A program made the position numbers and the translations under genes. This document shows positions 1-5,475 of a stretch of DNA of 5,488 nt, one piece after another. This DNA is from Alphaproteobacteria bacterium (GTDB taxonomy: Bacteria; Pseudomonadota; Alphaproteobacteria; 16-39-46), in NCBI GenBank assembly GCA_947497675.1, contig CANMHY010000068.1, forward strand, positions 1 to 5,488, read 5' to 3'. The first letter of the stretch is position 1. Each line of letters starts with the position of its first letter. Under the pieces are notes generated by a model. That model had not been told where the DNA came from. It saw nothing but the letters and a program-made list of their open reading frames with translations, and ran no database searches.

Positions 1-450
1 TCCTCTGGTCTCTCAATGATGGGTTCCTCTGTTTTAACAGGAATGGAGTCTCTTCCAAATTTTGAAAATCTGAGCGTCTCTGATACGGCAGAAACATCTT
101 TAATCCTCGATACTGCTCAGGGAAATGAAGCGTCCTTGAGTCTTAATAAAGAAGAGACTTATGCAAATATTTCGCCCATCGCACCTTCCTATCCGACATG
201 GAATTTAGAGTCAGAGCCGCAAAAAGAACAGCGTAAGCCTGGTTTTTTTGAGAGATTGATGGGCTTTAAAGTGTCTCGCTTGGAAGATGAAAATACTTCT
301 CAGAAATCTGGTGCTTCGAGTTCTTCTGAAAAATTTCAAAATCGTGGGGGCTCTGAATTTGTTGTGCAAGCGAGTCTCCCTGGAATTGAAGAAGAGACGC
401 CTGAGGAGGATCTCCAAATCCCGGCTTTTCTAAGACGTGGAAATCCTTGA
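1..450 (+). CDS. ftsZ: Cell division protein FtsZ, C-terminal part (5' end outside window)
   Basis: Frame +1 is open from the first base, so this is the 3' end of a longer gene; the first in-window ATG (position 16) is not a real start. About 149 residues are visible. The last residues, EEDLQIPAFLRRGNP, match the FtsZ C-terminal conserved peptide (typically DIPAFLRRQ), which binds FtsA, ZipA and other ring partners. Before it lies a low-complexity Ser/Glu/Asn-rich stretch, the expected disordered linker, containing a PGFFERLMGF segment like those seen in alphaproteobacterial FtsZ linkers. The GTPase domain is upstream of the window. FtsZ is the tubulin-like GTPase that forms the cytoplasmic division ring. 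In many Alphaproteobacteria lpxC follows ftsZ; here a broken methyltransferase gene does. Identification rests mainly on the C-terminal peptide and linker style. Confidence 0.88.
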   Translation, partial: SSGLSMMGSSVLTGMESLPNFENLSVSDTAETSLILDTAQGNEASLSLNKEETYANISPIAPSYPTWNLESEPQKEQRKPGFFERLMGFKVSRLEDENTSQKSGASSSSEKFQNRGGSEFVVQASLPGIEEETPEEDLQIPAFLRRGNP

Positions 451-531
451 AAAAGCTTTTAAGGACATTTCGGAGAAGGGATTTGATTTAAGAGGAAAAA
501 TCTTATAGGGTTTCGGCACTATTAAACTTAT

Positions 532-548
532 AAAGAGGTTTCCCTTTG
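532..548 (+). promoter_or_regulatory. Ribosome binding site and TTG start of the methyltransferase gene
   Basis: AAAGAGG at 532-538 lies 7 bases before a TTG codon at 546-548. There is an in-frame stop (TAA) at 531-533 and no ATG near the start of the homologous region, so TTG is the only start that fits both the Shine-Dalgarno spacing and the family-like N-terminus. Confidence 0.6.
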
Positions 549-1246
549 AATCGCAAACAGAAAATCATCTCCTGTATTCACAAGAGTTTAGATTGGCACA
601 CAAGCAAAAAAAGAAATAAATTTTTTCACGAACAAGACAGGGACTATCATGGATTTCTTGTTCCAAAAGGGTTGAAAATCTTGGATCTGGAAATGGTGAT
701 TTATTAGCTTCTCTCTCTCCTTCTCTTGGTATTGGGGTCGATTTAAGTTCTGATCTTGTTGCGTATTCACAAAAAAAACATCCCTCCTTAACATTTTTTG
801 AGGCAGATGTTGAAGAAAATCTTTCTTTTCTAAAAGATCAAGTGTTTGATATTATTATTCTGTCGGATACAATTGGATTTTTGAATGATATTCAAAACAC
901 CCTAGAGGCCCTCCATCGTTTTAGCGCTCCCGAAACGCGTATCATCATTAGTTATTATTCAAAGTACTGGGAACCTATTCTTAAGGTTGCAGAATTTTTA
1001 AAACTCAAAAAACCAACCATTTCTCAAAATTATCTCGTGACATCAGACATTGAGCACCTTTTAAATCTCTCAGGATTCGAAGTTATAAAAAAAGAATATC
1101 GTCAATTGATTCCTCAAAAATTTCTGGGGCTAGGGTCTTTTATAAACAAATATATTGGAACGATTCCAGGCCTGAGGCGTCTTTGTGTGAGAACGTACCT
1201 TGTTGCGCGCCCAAAGCCTCAAAAAATGATGACCCTTCCTTCGGTA
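546..1246 (+). pseudogene. Frameshifted, truncated SAM-dependent methyltransferase (N-terminal half of a methyltransferase/glycosyltransferase-2 fusion)
   Basis: Two frames must be joined. Frame 3 from TTG 546 reads MNRKQKIIS..., then HEQDRDYHGFLVPKGLKILDL, ending near 689. Frame 2 from about 680 continues LGSGNGDLLASLSPS, then GIGVDLSSDLV, FFEADVEE, FDIIILSDTIGFLNDIQ, and YSKYWEP to YLVARPKP. Joined, they give a class I methyltransferase: motif I (LDLGSGNGD), the acidic end of strand beta-2 (GVDLS), and the FDIIILSD strand. The break falls inside motif I and looks like loss of one copy of a 7-bp tandem unit. The family often continues as VARP...PSVSVVIPARNE into a glycosyltransferase-2 domain. 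Here homology stops at PSV (1238-1246), where the ISAzo13 element begins, so the glycosyltransferase part is gone. The open frame runs on to a stop at 1283-1285 inside the IS. An alternative GTG start at 842 would lack the whole SAM site. The role was probably in envelope glycan or lipid modification (inferred). Almost certainly non-functional unless the frameshift is a sequencing error. Confidence 0.75.
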
Positions 1247-1253
1247 AGGAGTC

Positions 1254-1272
1254 AAGAAAAAATAAAATACAC
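1254..1272 (+). repeat. Left terminal inverted repeat of the ISAzo13-family element
   Basis: The 19 bases AAGAAAAAATAAAATACAC match the reverse complement of 2551-2569 with one difference (position 8, A versus T). The inner edge lies 9 bases from the transposase stop codon. Confidence 0.8.
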
Positions 1273-1281
1273 TTCTAATAA

Positions 1282-2505
1282 TTAAAAAGTAGACGATTTA
1301 GGTTTGACAGTATAGTTCCATTCTGGATGAAATTCATCCCTTATAATATTTAGATCCTCGACTTCTGCTTTATTGATTTTTCTTCCTTTTTCATAATAGT
1401 TTTTATCTAAAAAAGCTTTGATCATAAGACCTTTTTCTGTCTTTGTTGCGGCAATTAAATTAATGACCGTTTCTCTCGTTAAAAGAGGTTTTCCCCTCCA
1501 ATTAATTGAGATAAAACTAAACATACGATGTTCTATTTTATTCCACTTGCTTGTTCCCGGAGGAAAGTGCCGAACATGAATATTAAGATTGGTCTCAGTT
1601 GCAAATTTCTGTAACTCTAATTTCCAAAGCCTCACTCGGTTTCCATTGCTTCCTCCACAATCTGCTGTAATAACAAGATCTGTCGCCATTGGATAAGAAA
1701 CTTTTCCCATTTTATGCCACCACGTCCGAATTGAATGAACTGCAAATTCAGCTGTATCATGACTAATCCCGACATTTACCAATCCATTGTTCTGATCAAT
1801 ATCATAAATTCCATAAGGGGCAACCTTCCCAAGCTTCTTATTTGGAAAATCATGCGTGTTTGTTTTTACAGGATTTCCTTTCTTGGCATATTCTCTCCCA
1901 TTATTTTTATAATCTCCGATGTTTTCTTTTTTCTTTGTATCAACTGAAATTGAAGGTTGTTTCTTCTTTATCGCTTCTTTTACCGTTTCATTAATATAGT
2001 TGAATTGAGCATCTCGATCCTCATGGGAGCTTCCTTCTTTTGATTTTTTATTGGACTGTAAACTATAATCCATTTCTTTTAAAAGCGTATAAACAGTCCG
2101 AGAAGATATGCTGTATCCTTGAGAATTTAATTCTTTTGAAAGCCTTGATGTACTTCGTGTTGTCCATCTTAACGGAGATTCGGGATCTCCTCGAGACGTA
2201 GGATCTACAAGGTTATTCAGAGCGTCCAAAATACCCTCTTGCGTATCTACTATTTTTTTTCGACCTCCTCCTTTTTGTCTCAGACGGTCAGATTCTGTGT
2301 TCCTTCCTTCTTCTAATTCTTTTAACCCTTTGTGAATTGTTTTATTGGAAATCTTTGTGGCTTCACTGACAAGTGCAATGCCTCCGTAACCATAGGATTT
2401 TGCTTCAAGCGCACTCCATAGACGACGCCCAACTTCTGTTAGACATGGCTTGATGTTTTTGTACTTTTCTTTAATCTCTTCTATTTTTTCCGATTTGTGT
2501 TTCAT
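1282..2505 (-). CDS. ISAzo13-family transposase (DDE), intact
   Basis: The 407-residue protein is full length for the family, with no internal stop. It catalyses cut and strand transfer of its own element. An N-terminal helix-turn-helix region (about residues 20-65, LTEVGRRLWSALEAKSYGYGG then KISNKTIHKGLKEL) is followed by the GGGRKK segment (79-84) and the family signature SRGDPESPLRWT (104-115). The likely catalytic triad is D189 (SVDTKKKE), D282 (ITADCGGSNG) and E325 (KWNKIEHR). The stretches YSLQ, HEDRDAQF, HDTAEFAVHSIRTWW and the C-terminal WNYTV are also typical. It starts at ATG 2505; the upstream AAAGATG is a weak ribosome binding site. The gene fills almost the whole element, its stop lying 9 bases inside the left terminal repeat. 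Family assignment is by recognised motifs, and preservation of the triad suggests the element may still be active. Confidence 0.95.
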   Translation of the reverse strand: MKHKSEKIEEIKEKYKNIKPCLTEVGRRLWSALEAKSYGYGGIALVSEATKISNKTIHKGLKELEEGRNTESDRLRQKGGGRKKIVDTQEGILDALNNLVDPTSRGDPESPLRWTTRSTSRLSKELNSQGYSISSRTVYTLLKEMDYSLQSNKKSKEGSSHEDRDAQFNYINETVKEAIKKKQPSISVDTKKKENIGDYKNNGREYAKKGNPVKTNTHDFPNKKLGKVAPYGIYDIDQNNGLVNVGISHDTAEFAVHSIRTWWHKMGKVSYPMATDLVITADCGGSNGNRVRLWKLELQKFATETNLNIHVRHFPPGTSKWNKIEHRMFSFISINWRGKPLLTRETVINLIAATKTEKGLMIKAFLDKNYYEKGRKINKAEVEDLNIIRDEFHPEWNYTVKPKSSTF

Positions 2506-2550
2506 ACATCTTTTATATCACATATTTTCAATATGATAAACTATAAAATC

Positions 2551-2569
2551 GTGTATTTTATATTTTCTT
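2551..2569 (-). repeat. Right terminal inverted repeat of the ISAzo13-family element
   Basis: Reads AAGAAAATATAAAATACAC on the minus strand, 18 of 19 identical to the left repeat at 1254-1272. It lies 45 bases upstream of the transposase ATG, so the transposase promoter should lie in or next to it. Confidence 0.8.
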
Positions 2570-2576
2570 AGCCCCT

Positions 2577-3025
2577 GGTGTCTGATGGGAAGACGTATTT
2601 TATTTAAAGGAGCTTCTCAGCTTGTAGAAGAGTTGCGTCAAGCTCAAAAAAATAAAGGGCTCCATAAATTTATGAAACAACTCGATCGCGTAGAATGTAT
2701 CATCATTGATGATATCTCATACATCCCTTTCCAACGAGATGAAACAAATCTTCTGTTCCAGTTGATAAATGAACGGTATGAGAAACGGAGTCTCTTGGTC
2801 ACAAGCAATCTGGCCTTTTCCCAGTGGAAATCTATCTTCCCTGATGAAATGGCGACTGTTGCCCTCATAGATCGACTGGTTCATCATGCAGAAATTTTAG
2901 AACTCAACGCTCCAAGTTATCGTGCTCAAAAAGCAAATATGAGGAAAAAAAATGATAGATCAGAAAAATCTTCTGTAGGAGAAATTGCGTTACCCACAGG
3001 GCCCACAAGCCCCTGCCCAGCTTAG
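2577..3025 (+). pseudogene. istB: IstB-like ATPase (IS21 helper), 5'-truncated
   Basis: IstB is the AAA+ ATPase that helps the IstA transposase of IS21 elements and usually has about 250 residues; about 150 remain. Visible parts: the segment CLMGRRILFKGASQLVEELR, which in intact IstB follows Walker A; Walker B as IIIDDISYIPF (catalytic DD); LLFQLINERYEKRS; the sensor-like VTSNLAFSQW; and ALIDRLVHHAEILEL with the conserved arginine, then SYR. The Walker A loop (GPTGxGKT) and the N-terminal DNA-interacting part are absent, replaced by the ISAzo13 element. An ATG at 2585 opens the frame, but it is an internal methionine: homology already covers the preceding codons, and no ribosome binding site is evident. 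Without Walker A it cannot bind ATP normally. The C-terminal tail after KANMRKK is not conserved and runs into the hairpin at 3003. Confidence 0.9.
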
Positions 3026-3060
3026 CCATAAGGGCTGCTGGGAGGGCTGAGGGCTTGTGG
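3003..3060. terminator. GC-rich hairpin at the end of istB
   Basis: The arms CCACAAGCCC (3003-3012) and GGGCTTGTGG (3051-3060) are perfectly complementary. Inside them CCCAGC (3016-3021) pairs with GCTGGG (3037-3042) and AGCC (3024-3027) with GGCT (3033-3036), closing on a 5-base loop. It overlaps the last istB codons (stop at 3023-3025). No T tract follows, so it is not a textbook intrinsic terminator; it may limit transcription or protect the mRNA. It is strikingly GC-rich for this region, which suggests the IS21 element came from a higher-GC donor. Confidence 0.45.
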
Positions 3061-3173
3061 ATAACAATTCCAAACTAAAACTTGAAGGCTTAATTTTTAA
3101 CGTGCAAATATATCAGAAAATTTTACTTCCAAAACAGGAGAAAATTATGCCATAATCTTACCTATTAAAAGAG

Positions 3174-3215
3174 GGAATTCTAATTGTCCGCAGTGGGTAA
3201 TTCTAACTGTCCCCA
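3174..3215. repeat. Direct repeats at the IS21-type terminus
   Basis: AATTCTAATTGTCC (3176-3189) and AATTCTAACTGTCC (3199-3212) are 13 of 14 identical and spaced 23 bases apart, about two helical turns. The flanking bases are also similar (GG before, CA after). Multiple subterminal repeats of this kind are typical of IS21-family ends, where they act as transposase binding sites. Confidence 0.65.
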
Positions 3216-3257
3216 CACAATTAATGAAGATAAGATATTAGAATTGAGTTTATCACT

Positions 3258-3533
3258 TTATTTAAGAAGTTTCTCTCCCGTTTTATTTTCAGTAATCTTC
3301 AATTTATTTCTTAAAAACTCTTCATTTTCAAGAAAATGATCTTTTGAATAAATTAGAAAATTAAGGAGAGAAGAAGCTTTATTATTTTCGTCTAAATTAG
3401 ATTGTAAATCTTCTCCAAGTTCAATCTCAAATGTTTTGAGAAGAGAAGATTTTTCGACAAGACGTCCAATCTGAATAAGTGTTCTTATGCGTGAATTTGG
3501 TTTTGACTTTTCAATTATTTTATCTTGAATCAT
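3258..3533 (-). CDS. traD: Conjugal transfer protein TraD-like
   Basis: The core SRIRTLIQIGRLVEKSSLLKTFEIELGEDLQ matches the conserved segment of alphaproteobacterial/Ti-type TraD (usually like RTRTLIQLGGLVEKAGLLETFGIELGDDLQ). TraD is a small cytoplasmic protein found with TraA relaxase and TraC in Ti-type DNA-transfer systems and in Rickettsiales RAGE elements; its exact role is poorly known. I chose ATG 3533 (91 residues, MIQDKIIEKS...) because it has AAAGAG upstream and fits the usual short length. The frame is open back to an ATG at 3677 (139 residues), but that start would overlap the preceding gene by about 98 bases, and the extra Lys/Ile-rich residues have no clear match. The frame appears intact. 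It lies downstream of the TraC-like gene on the same strand, with a 46-base gap. No traA or coupling protein is in the window, so it is probably a relic of a larger transfer region. Confidence 0.72.
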   Translation of the reverse strand: MIQDKIIEKSKPNSRIRTLIQIGRLVEKSSLLKTFEIELGEDLQSNLDENNKASSLLNFLIYSKDHFLENEEFLRNKLKITENKTGEKLLK

Positions 3534-3579
3534 AATTTTGTCTCTTTTGTTAATAAGAATTTCTATTTTTTTAGAAATT

Positions 3580-3831
3580 TTAAATATTTTCTGCGCTGAT
3601 ATTTTTTCTTTTAGATATTGCGTTTTGTTTGTTTTTGAGAAATTTTTCTCCGGATTTATTCCATGTCTCCTTTTCATTTTCAGAAGATTCTTTTAAAAAA
3701 AGAAATGCGCCAATAAGTGTATTATGATCCCATTTTGATAGTTCAAAACGAGAGAGGATGGAGGCCAAATTTTGGAAGCTCTTTTTCTCGATTTCTTTTT
3801 TTTCTTTTTTTAGAGATTCTTGAGAGTCCAA
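3580..3831 (-). pseudogene. TraC/TraD-like conjugal transfer protein, native 5' end replaced by an IS
   Basis: The 83-residue frame has an amphipathic Lys-rich N-terminus (ESLKKEKKEIEKKSFQNLASILSRF), then WDHNTLIGAFLFLKES, then TWNKSGEKFLKNK. This pattern (basic coiled stretch, LxGALL, about 15 residues, then W..xG..F) is that of small alphaproteobacterial conjugal-transfer proteins annotated TraC or TraD. Translation would begin at TTG 3831, but the first four codons (MDSQ) lie within the terminal inverted repeat of the IS4-like element, so the native start and probably about 10 codons were lost by its insertion. No ATG exists upstream before a stop at 3844-3846, and only a weak GAGAA precedes the TTG. 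It may still be translated from the IS-supplied start; otherwise it is dead. The stop is at 3580-3582, followed by the TraD-like gene. Confidence 0.6.
3819..3831 (+). repeat. Left terminal inverted repeat of the IS4-like element
   Basis: CTTGAGAGTCCAA is the exact reverse complement of 5476-5488. Read on the minus strand it supplies TTGGACTCTCAA, the apparent start of the truncated traC-like frame. Confidence 0.75.
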
Positions 3832-3885
3832 AGTTCTCGCTGTCTAAACTTTAGAAATAATTTCTCCGATTTAACAACAAATTAA

Positions 3886-3891
3886 TATATT
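3886..3891 (+). promoter_or_regulatory. Possible -10 box for the IS4-like transposase
   Basis: TATATT lies in an AT-rich stretch (AATTAATATATTGATG). A start point about 7 bases downstream would fall inside the left arm of the hairpin at 3894-3959. No good -35 box is visible, so this is tentative. Confidence 0.25.
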
Positions 3892-3893
3892 GA

Positions 3894-3959
3894 TGACCTC
3901 TTTTTCTTTAGGTAAACTGAGTTTTGAGAAACAACTACCTAAGAAAGAAAGAGAGGTCA
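3894..3959 (+). promoter_or_regulatory. Hairpin over the transposase ribosome binding site
   Basis: TGACCTC (3894-3900) pairs with GAGGTCA (3953-3959) and TTAGGTA (3908-3914) with TACCTAA (3936-3942). The middle, pyrimidine-rich on the left and purine-rich on the right, pairs partly with a bulge; the loop is 21 bases. The Shine-Dalgarno sequence GAGAGG (3951-3956), 4 bases before ATG 3961, is largely inside the stem. A transcript entering from outside the IS would contain the whole stem and hide the site, while one started in the left arm would not. This is the known logic in IS10 and IS50; its application here is inferred. Confidence 0.55.
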
Positions 3960-3960
3960 C

Positions 3961-5367
3961 ATGGAATTATGGCGTATATGGTTATCGCTCGTCAATTCAT
4001 TTGAAGGCGCTTGCAGCAGAAAAAAAACATTTTTTTGGCTTATCATCGTCCTCATAGGGTTTACCATTAAGTTTGATACCCTTGGCGTAACAAGCCTTGC
4101 ACGGGGTGCTGGAATAGCCTCCATGTATTACACGAGTATGTTGCATTTTTTCACCTCAACGTCGGTCAATCTTACACTGCTCCAGTCTCTCTGGATTAAG
4201 ACCGTATTCAAAAATTTTGGCAGCAGCATTGTTCACATCAATGGCCGTTGCATCCTTGCTGGTGATGGAATTAAAATTGGCAAGGAAGGCAAAAAAATGC
4301 CAGGGGTCAAATGGCTCCATCAAGAGTCTGATTCAAACACTAAAGCCGAATATATAATGGGCCATTCGATTCAGGCCTTATCAATCTTGGCAAAAGGATT
4401 GACCACACACTTTGCGATTCCATTGGCAGCACAGATTCATGAAGGAATTCGTTTCACATATAAAGATCATCGCACTTTGTTGGATAAAATGGTCGAACTT
4501 TTGAGTGAACTTAGCCTATCAGCTTGCTATCTTGTGCTCGATAAATATTATGTGTCTGGAGGGTTCATGAAGAAGTTGATTTCTCTAAAAATCCATATCG
4601 TCACCATGATGAAACAGGGGGCTGTTGCCTATGAACCCCTTGTGGAACAGAAATCACAGGGACGAGGTCGACCAAAGAAATATGGCAAAAAAATAAAATT
4701 GTTTGACTTGTTCAAAACGGATCTTCCTTTTATTAAAATAAGAATGCCAGGAGATCAGAATCTGGTGATCGAATACTGCAAAAAAGAATTTTTCTGGAGA
4801 CCGTTCGGAGGTATGGTGCAATTTGTTTTTACGAGACATCCAAAAAGAGGAAATGCCATTGTGATGTCAACGGATTTAACTTTAAGTCCCTCTGATATGA
4901 TTTTTATTTATAGTCTGCGTTTTAAAATCGAAGTCATGTTCAAGCAAACCGTCCATCAAATCGGATCATTTCTCTATCGATTTTGGCTAAAGAGCATGTC
5001 ACCAAAGAAGCGTGGCAGCGGCGACCAAAATTTGCAATTCTGTTCAAAAAAATACAAGCAGGCCGTAGCAAAAAAACTTCGCTCGTATCATTTATTTATC
5101 CTATTGGGATTTATCGCTCATGGGCTCGTACAGTACCTATCGATCTATGCTCATGAGGTTGTTTGGAAAAACTATGGAACGTGGTTGAGGACCATAAGAC
5201 CAAATACGCTTCCCTCAGAAATGGTGGTTTCATTAGCCATGAAAAACACCTATAATGAATTTCTCGTAGATGATGAATATGGCTCCATCTTCAAGAAATT
5301 CGTGCTCCAAAAAATGGATCCTAAAAGATTAAGGTATCTGATCCCAAAAAATGCGGAAGCTGCTTAG
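3961..5367 (+). CDS. IS4-like DDE transposase, intact
   Basis: The 468-residue protein has no internal stop. Probable catalytic residues are D102 (CILAGDGIKIGKEGKK), D194 (CYLVLDKYY) and E324 within YSLRFKIEVMF. The last matches the Y-x2-R-x3-E part of the IS4 signature, but the lysine expected after six further residues is a valine. The roughly 130 residues between D194 and E324 fit the beta-strand insertion of IS4-type transposases and include GRGRPKK (234-240), an AT-hook-like basic motif. A hydrophobic N-terminal stretch (FFWLIIVLIGF) is probably buried core, not a membrane segment. The segment KKMPGVKWLHQESDSNTKAEYIMGH is distinctive and recalls transposases of various environmental bacteria; I cannot fix the exact subgroup, and another IS4-related family is possible. 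ATG 3961 is preceded by GAGAGG and by the hairpin described separately. The element sits in the traC-like gene. Confidence 0.85.
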   Translation: MELWRIWLSLVNSFEGACSRKKTFFWLIIVLIGFTIKFDTLGVTSLARGAGIASMYYTSMLHFFTSTSVNLTLLQSLWIKTVFKNFGSSIVHINGRCILAGDGIKIGKEGKKMPGVKWLHQESDSNTKAEYIMGHSIQALSILAKGLTTHFAIPLAAQIHEGIRFTYKDHRTLLDKMVELLSELSLSACYLVLDKYYVSGGFMKKLISLKIHIVTMMKQGAVAYEPLVEQKSQGRGRPKKYGKKIKLFDLFKTDLPFIKIRMPGDQNLVIEYCKKEFFWRPFGGMVQFVFTRHPKRGNAIVMSTDLTLSPSDMIFIYSLRFKIEVMFKQTVHQIGSFLYRFWLKSMSPKKRGSGDQNLQFCSKKYKQAVAKKLRSYHLFILLGFIAHGLVQYLSIYAHEVVWKNYGTWLRTIRPNTLPSEMVVSLAMKNTYNEFLVDDEYGSIFKKFVLQKMDPKRLRYLIPKNAEAA

Positions 5368-5475
5368 CTATAAAGCCCTAAAAATCTTAATAAAACGATG
5401 CTTCTAGAAACTTCAAATGGGGTGGTGATGGGAAATATTATTGTTGCTCGGAGCCTGCGTCAACTATCAGGAATG

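Larger units (their letters stand above)
1247..2576 (-). mobile_element. Complete ISAzo13-family insertion sequence (about 1.33 kb)
   Basis: The element holds one intact transposase gene on the minus strand between terminal inverted repeats. The cores, AAGAAAAAATAAAATACAC at 1254-1272 and the reverse complement of 2551-2569, match at 18 of 19 bases. A weaker match (AGGxG) extends the ends to 1247 and 2576. The left limit agrees with the point where the methyltransferase homology ends, and the right limit with the point where istB homology begins. The outer boundary is uncertain by a few bases. The flanks belong to two different genes, so a normal target duplication is not expected; GGT occurs on both sides (1243-1245 and 2577-2579) but could be chance. 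Confidence 0.8.
2577..3217 (+). mobile_element. Right-end remnant of an IS21-family element
   Basis: Contains the 3' half of istB, a GC-rich hairpin, about 110 bases of AT-rich non-coding DNA with nothing recognisable, and a terminus with two direct copies of a 14-base motif. The element's istA, the first half of istB and its other end are missing; the left edge is the ISAzo13 element. The right tip is set near 3217 because the sequence there, read inward on the minus strand, starts TGTGGGGACAG, and IS21-family ends usually begin with TGT. Confidence 0.65.

Noticed and set aside
444..465. Intrinsic terminator after ftsZ (TCCTT...AAGGA around AAAAGCTTTT)
   Set aside because: The stem is short and AT-rich with almost no room for a loop, and no T tract follows.
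670..700. Programmed ribosomal frameshift joining the two methyltransferase frames
   Set aside because: A -1 shift would leave out two residues of the glycine motif, and no slippery heptamer or downstream structure is obvious; loss of a 7-bp repeat copy explains the data better.
842..1285. Stand-alone 147-residue protein starting at GTG 842
   Set aside because: Upstream codons in the same frame (680-841) already encode conserved methyltransferase sequence including the glycine motif, so GTG 842 (in VFDIIILSD) is internal, and the last 13 codons lie in the IS.
1735..1947. 70-residue plus-strand frame and similar frames at 211-417, 588-794, 2644-2868 and 4654-4839
   Set aside because: All lie opposite clear coding sequence, have no ribosome binding site or recognisable motif, and are shadows.
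2585..3025. Intact 146-residue ATPase gene
   Set aside because: The ATG is an internal methionine of IstB, Walker A is missing, and there is no ribosome binding site; it is a truncated istB.
3056..3064. Replication origin signalled by the DnaA-box match TGTGGATAA
   Set aside because: Only one box is present, and it sits in an IS hairpin with no cluster of boxes or unwinding element.
3534..3677. N-terminal extension of TraD to the ATG at 3677
   Set aside because: It would overlap the traC-like coding region by 98 bases and adds Lys/Ile-rich residues without resemblance to TraD; ATG 3533 with AAAGAG upstream fits better, though this is not certain.
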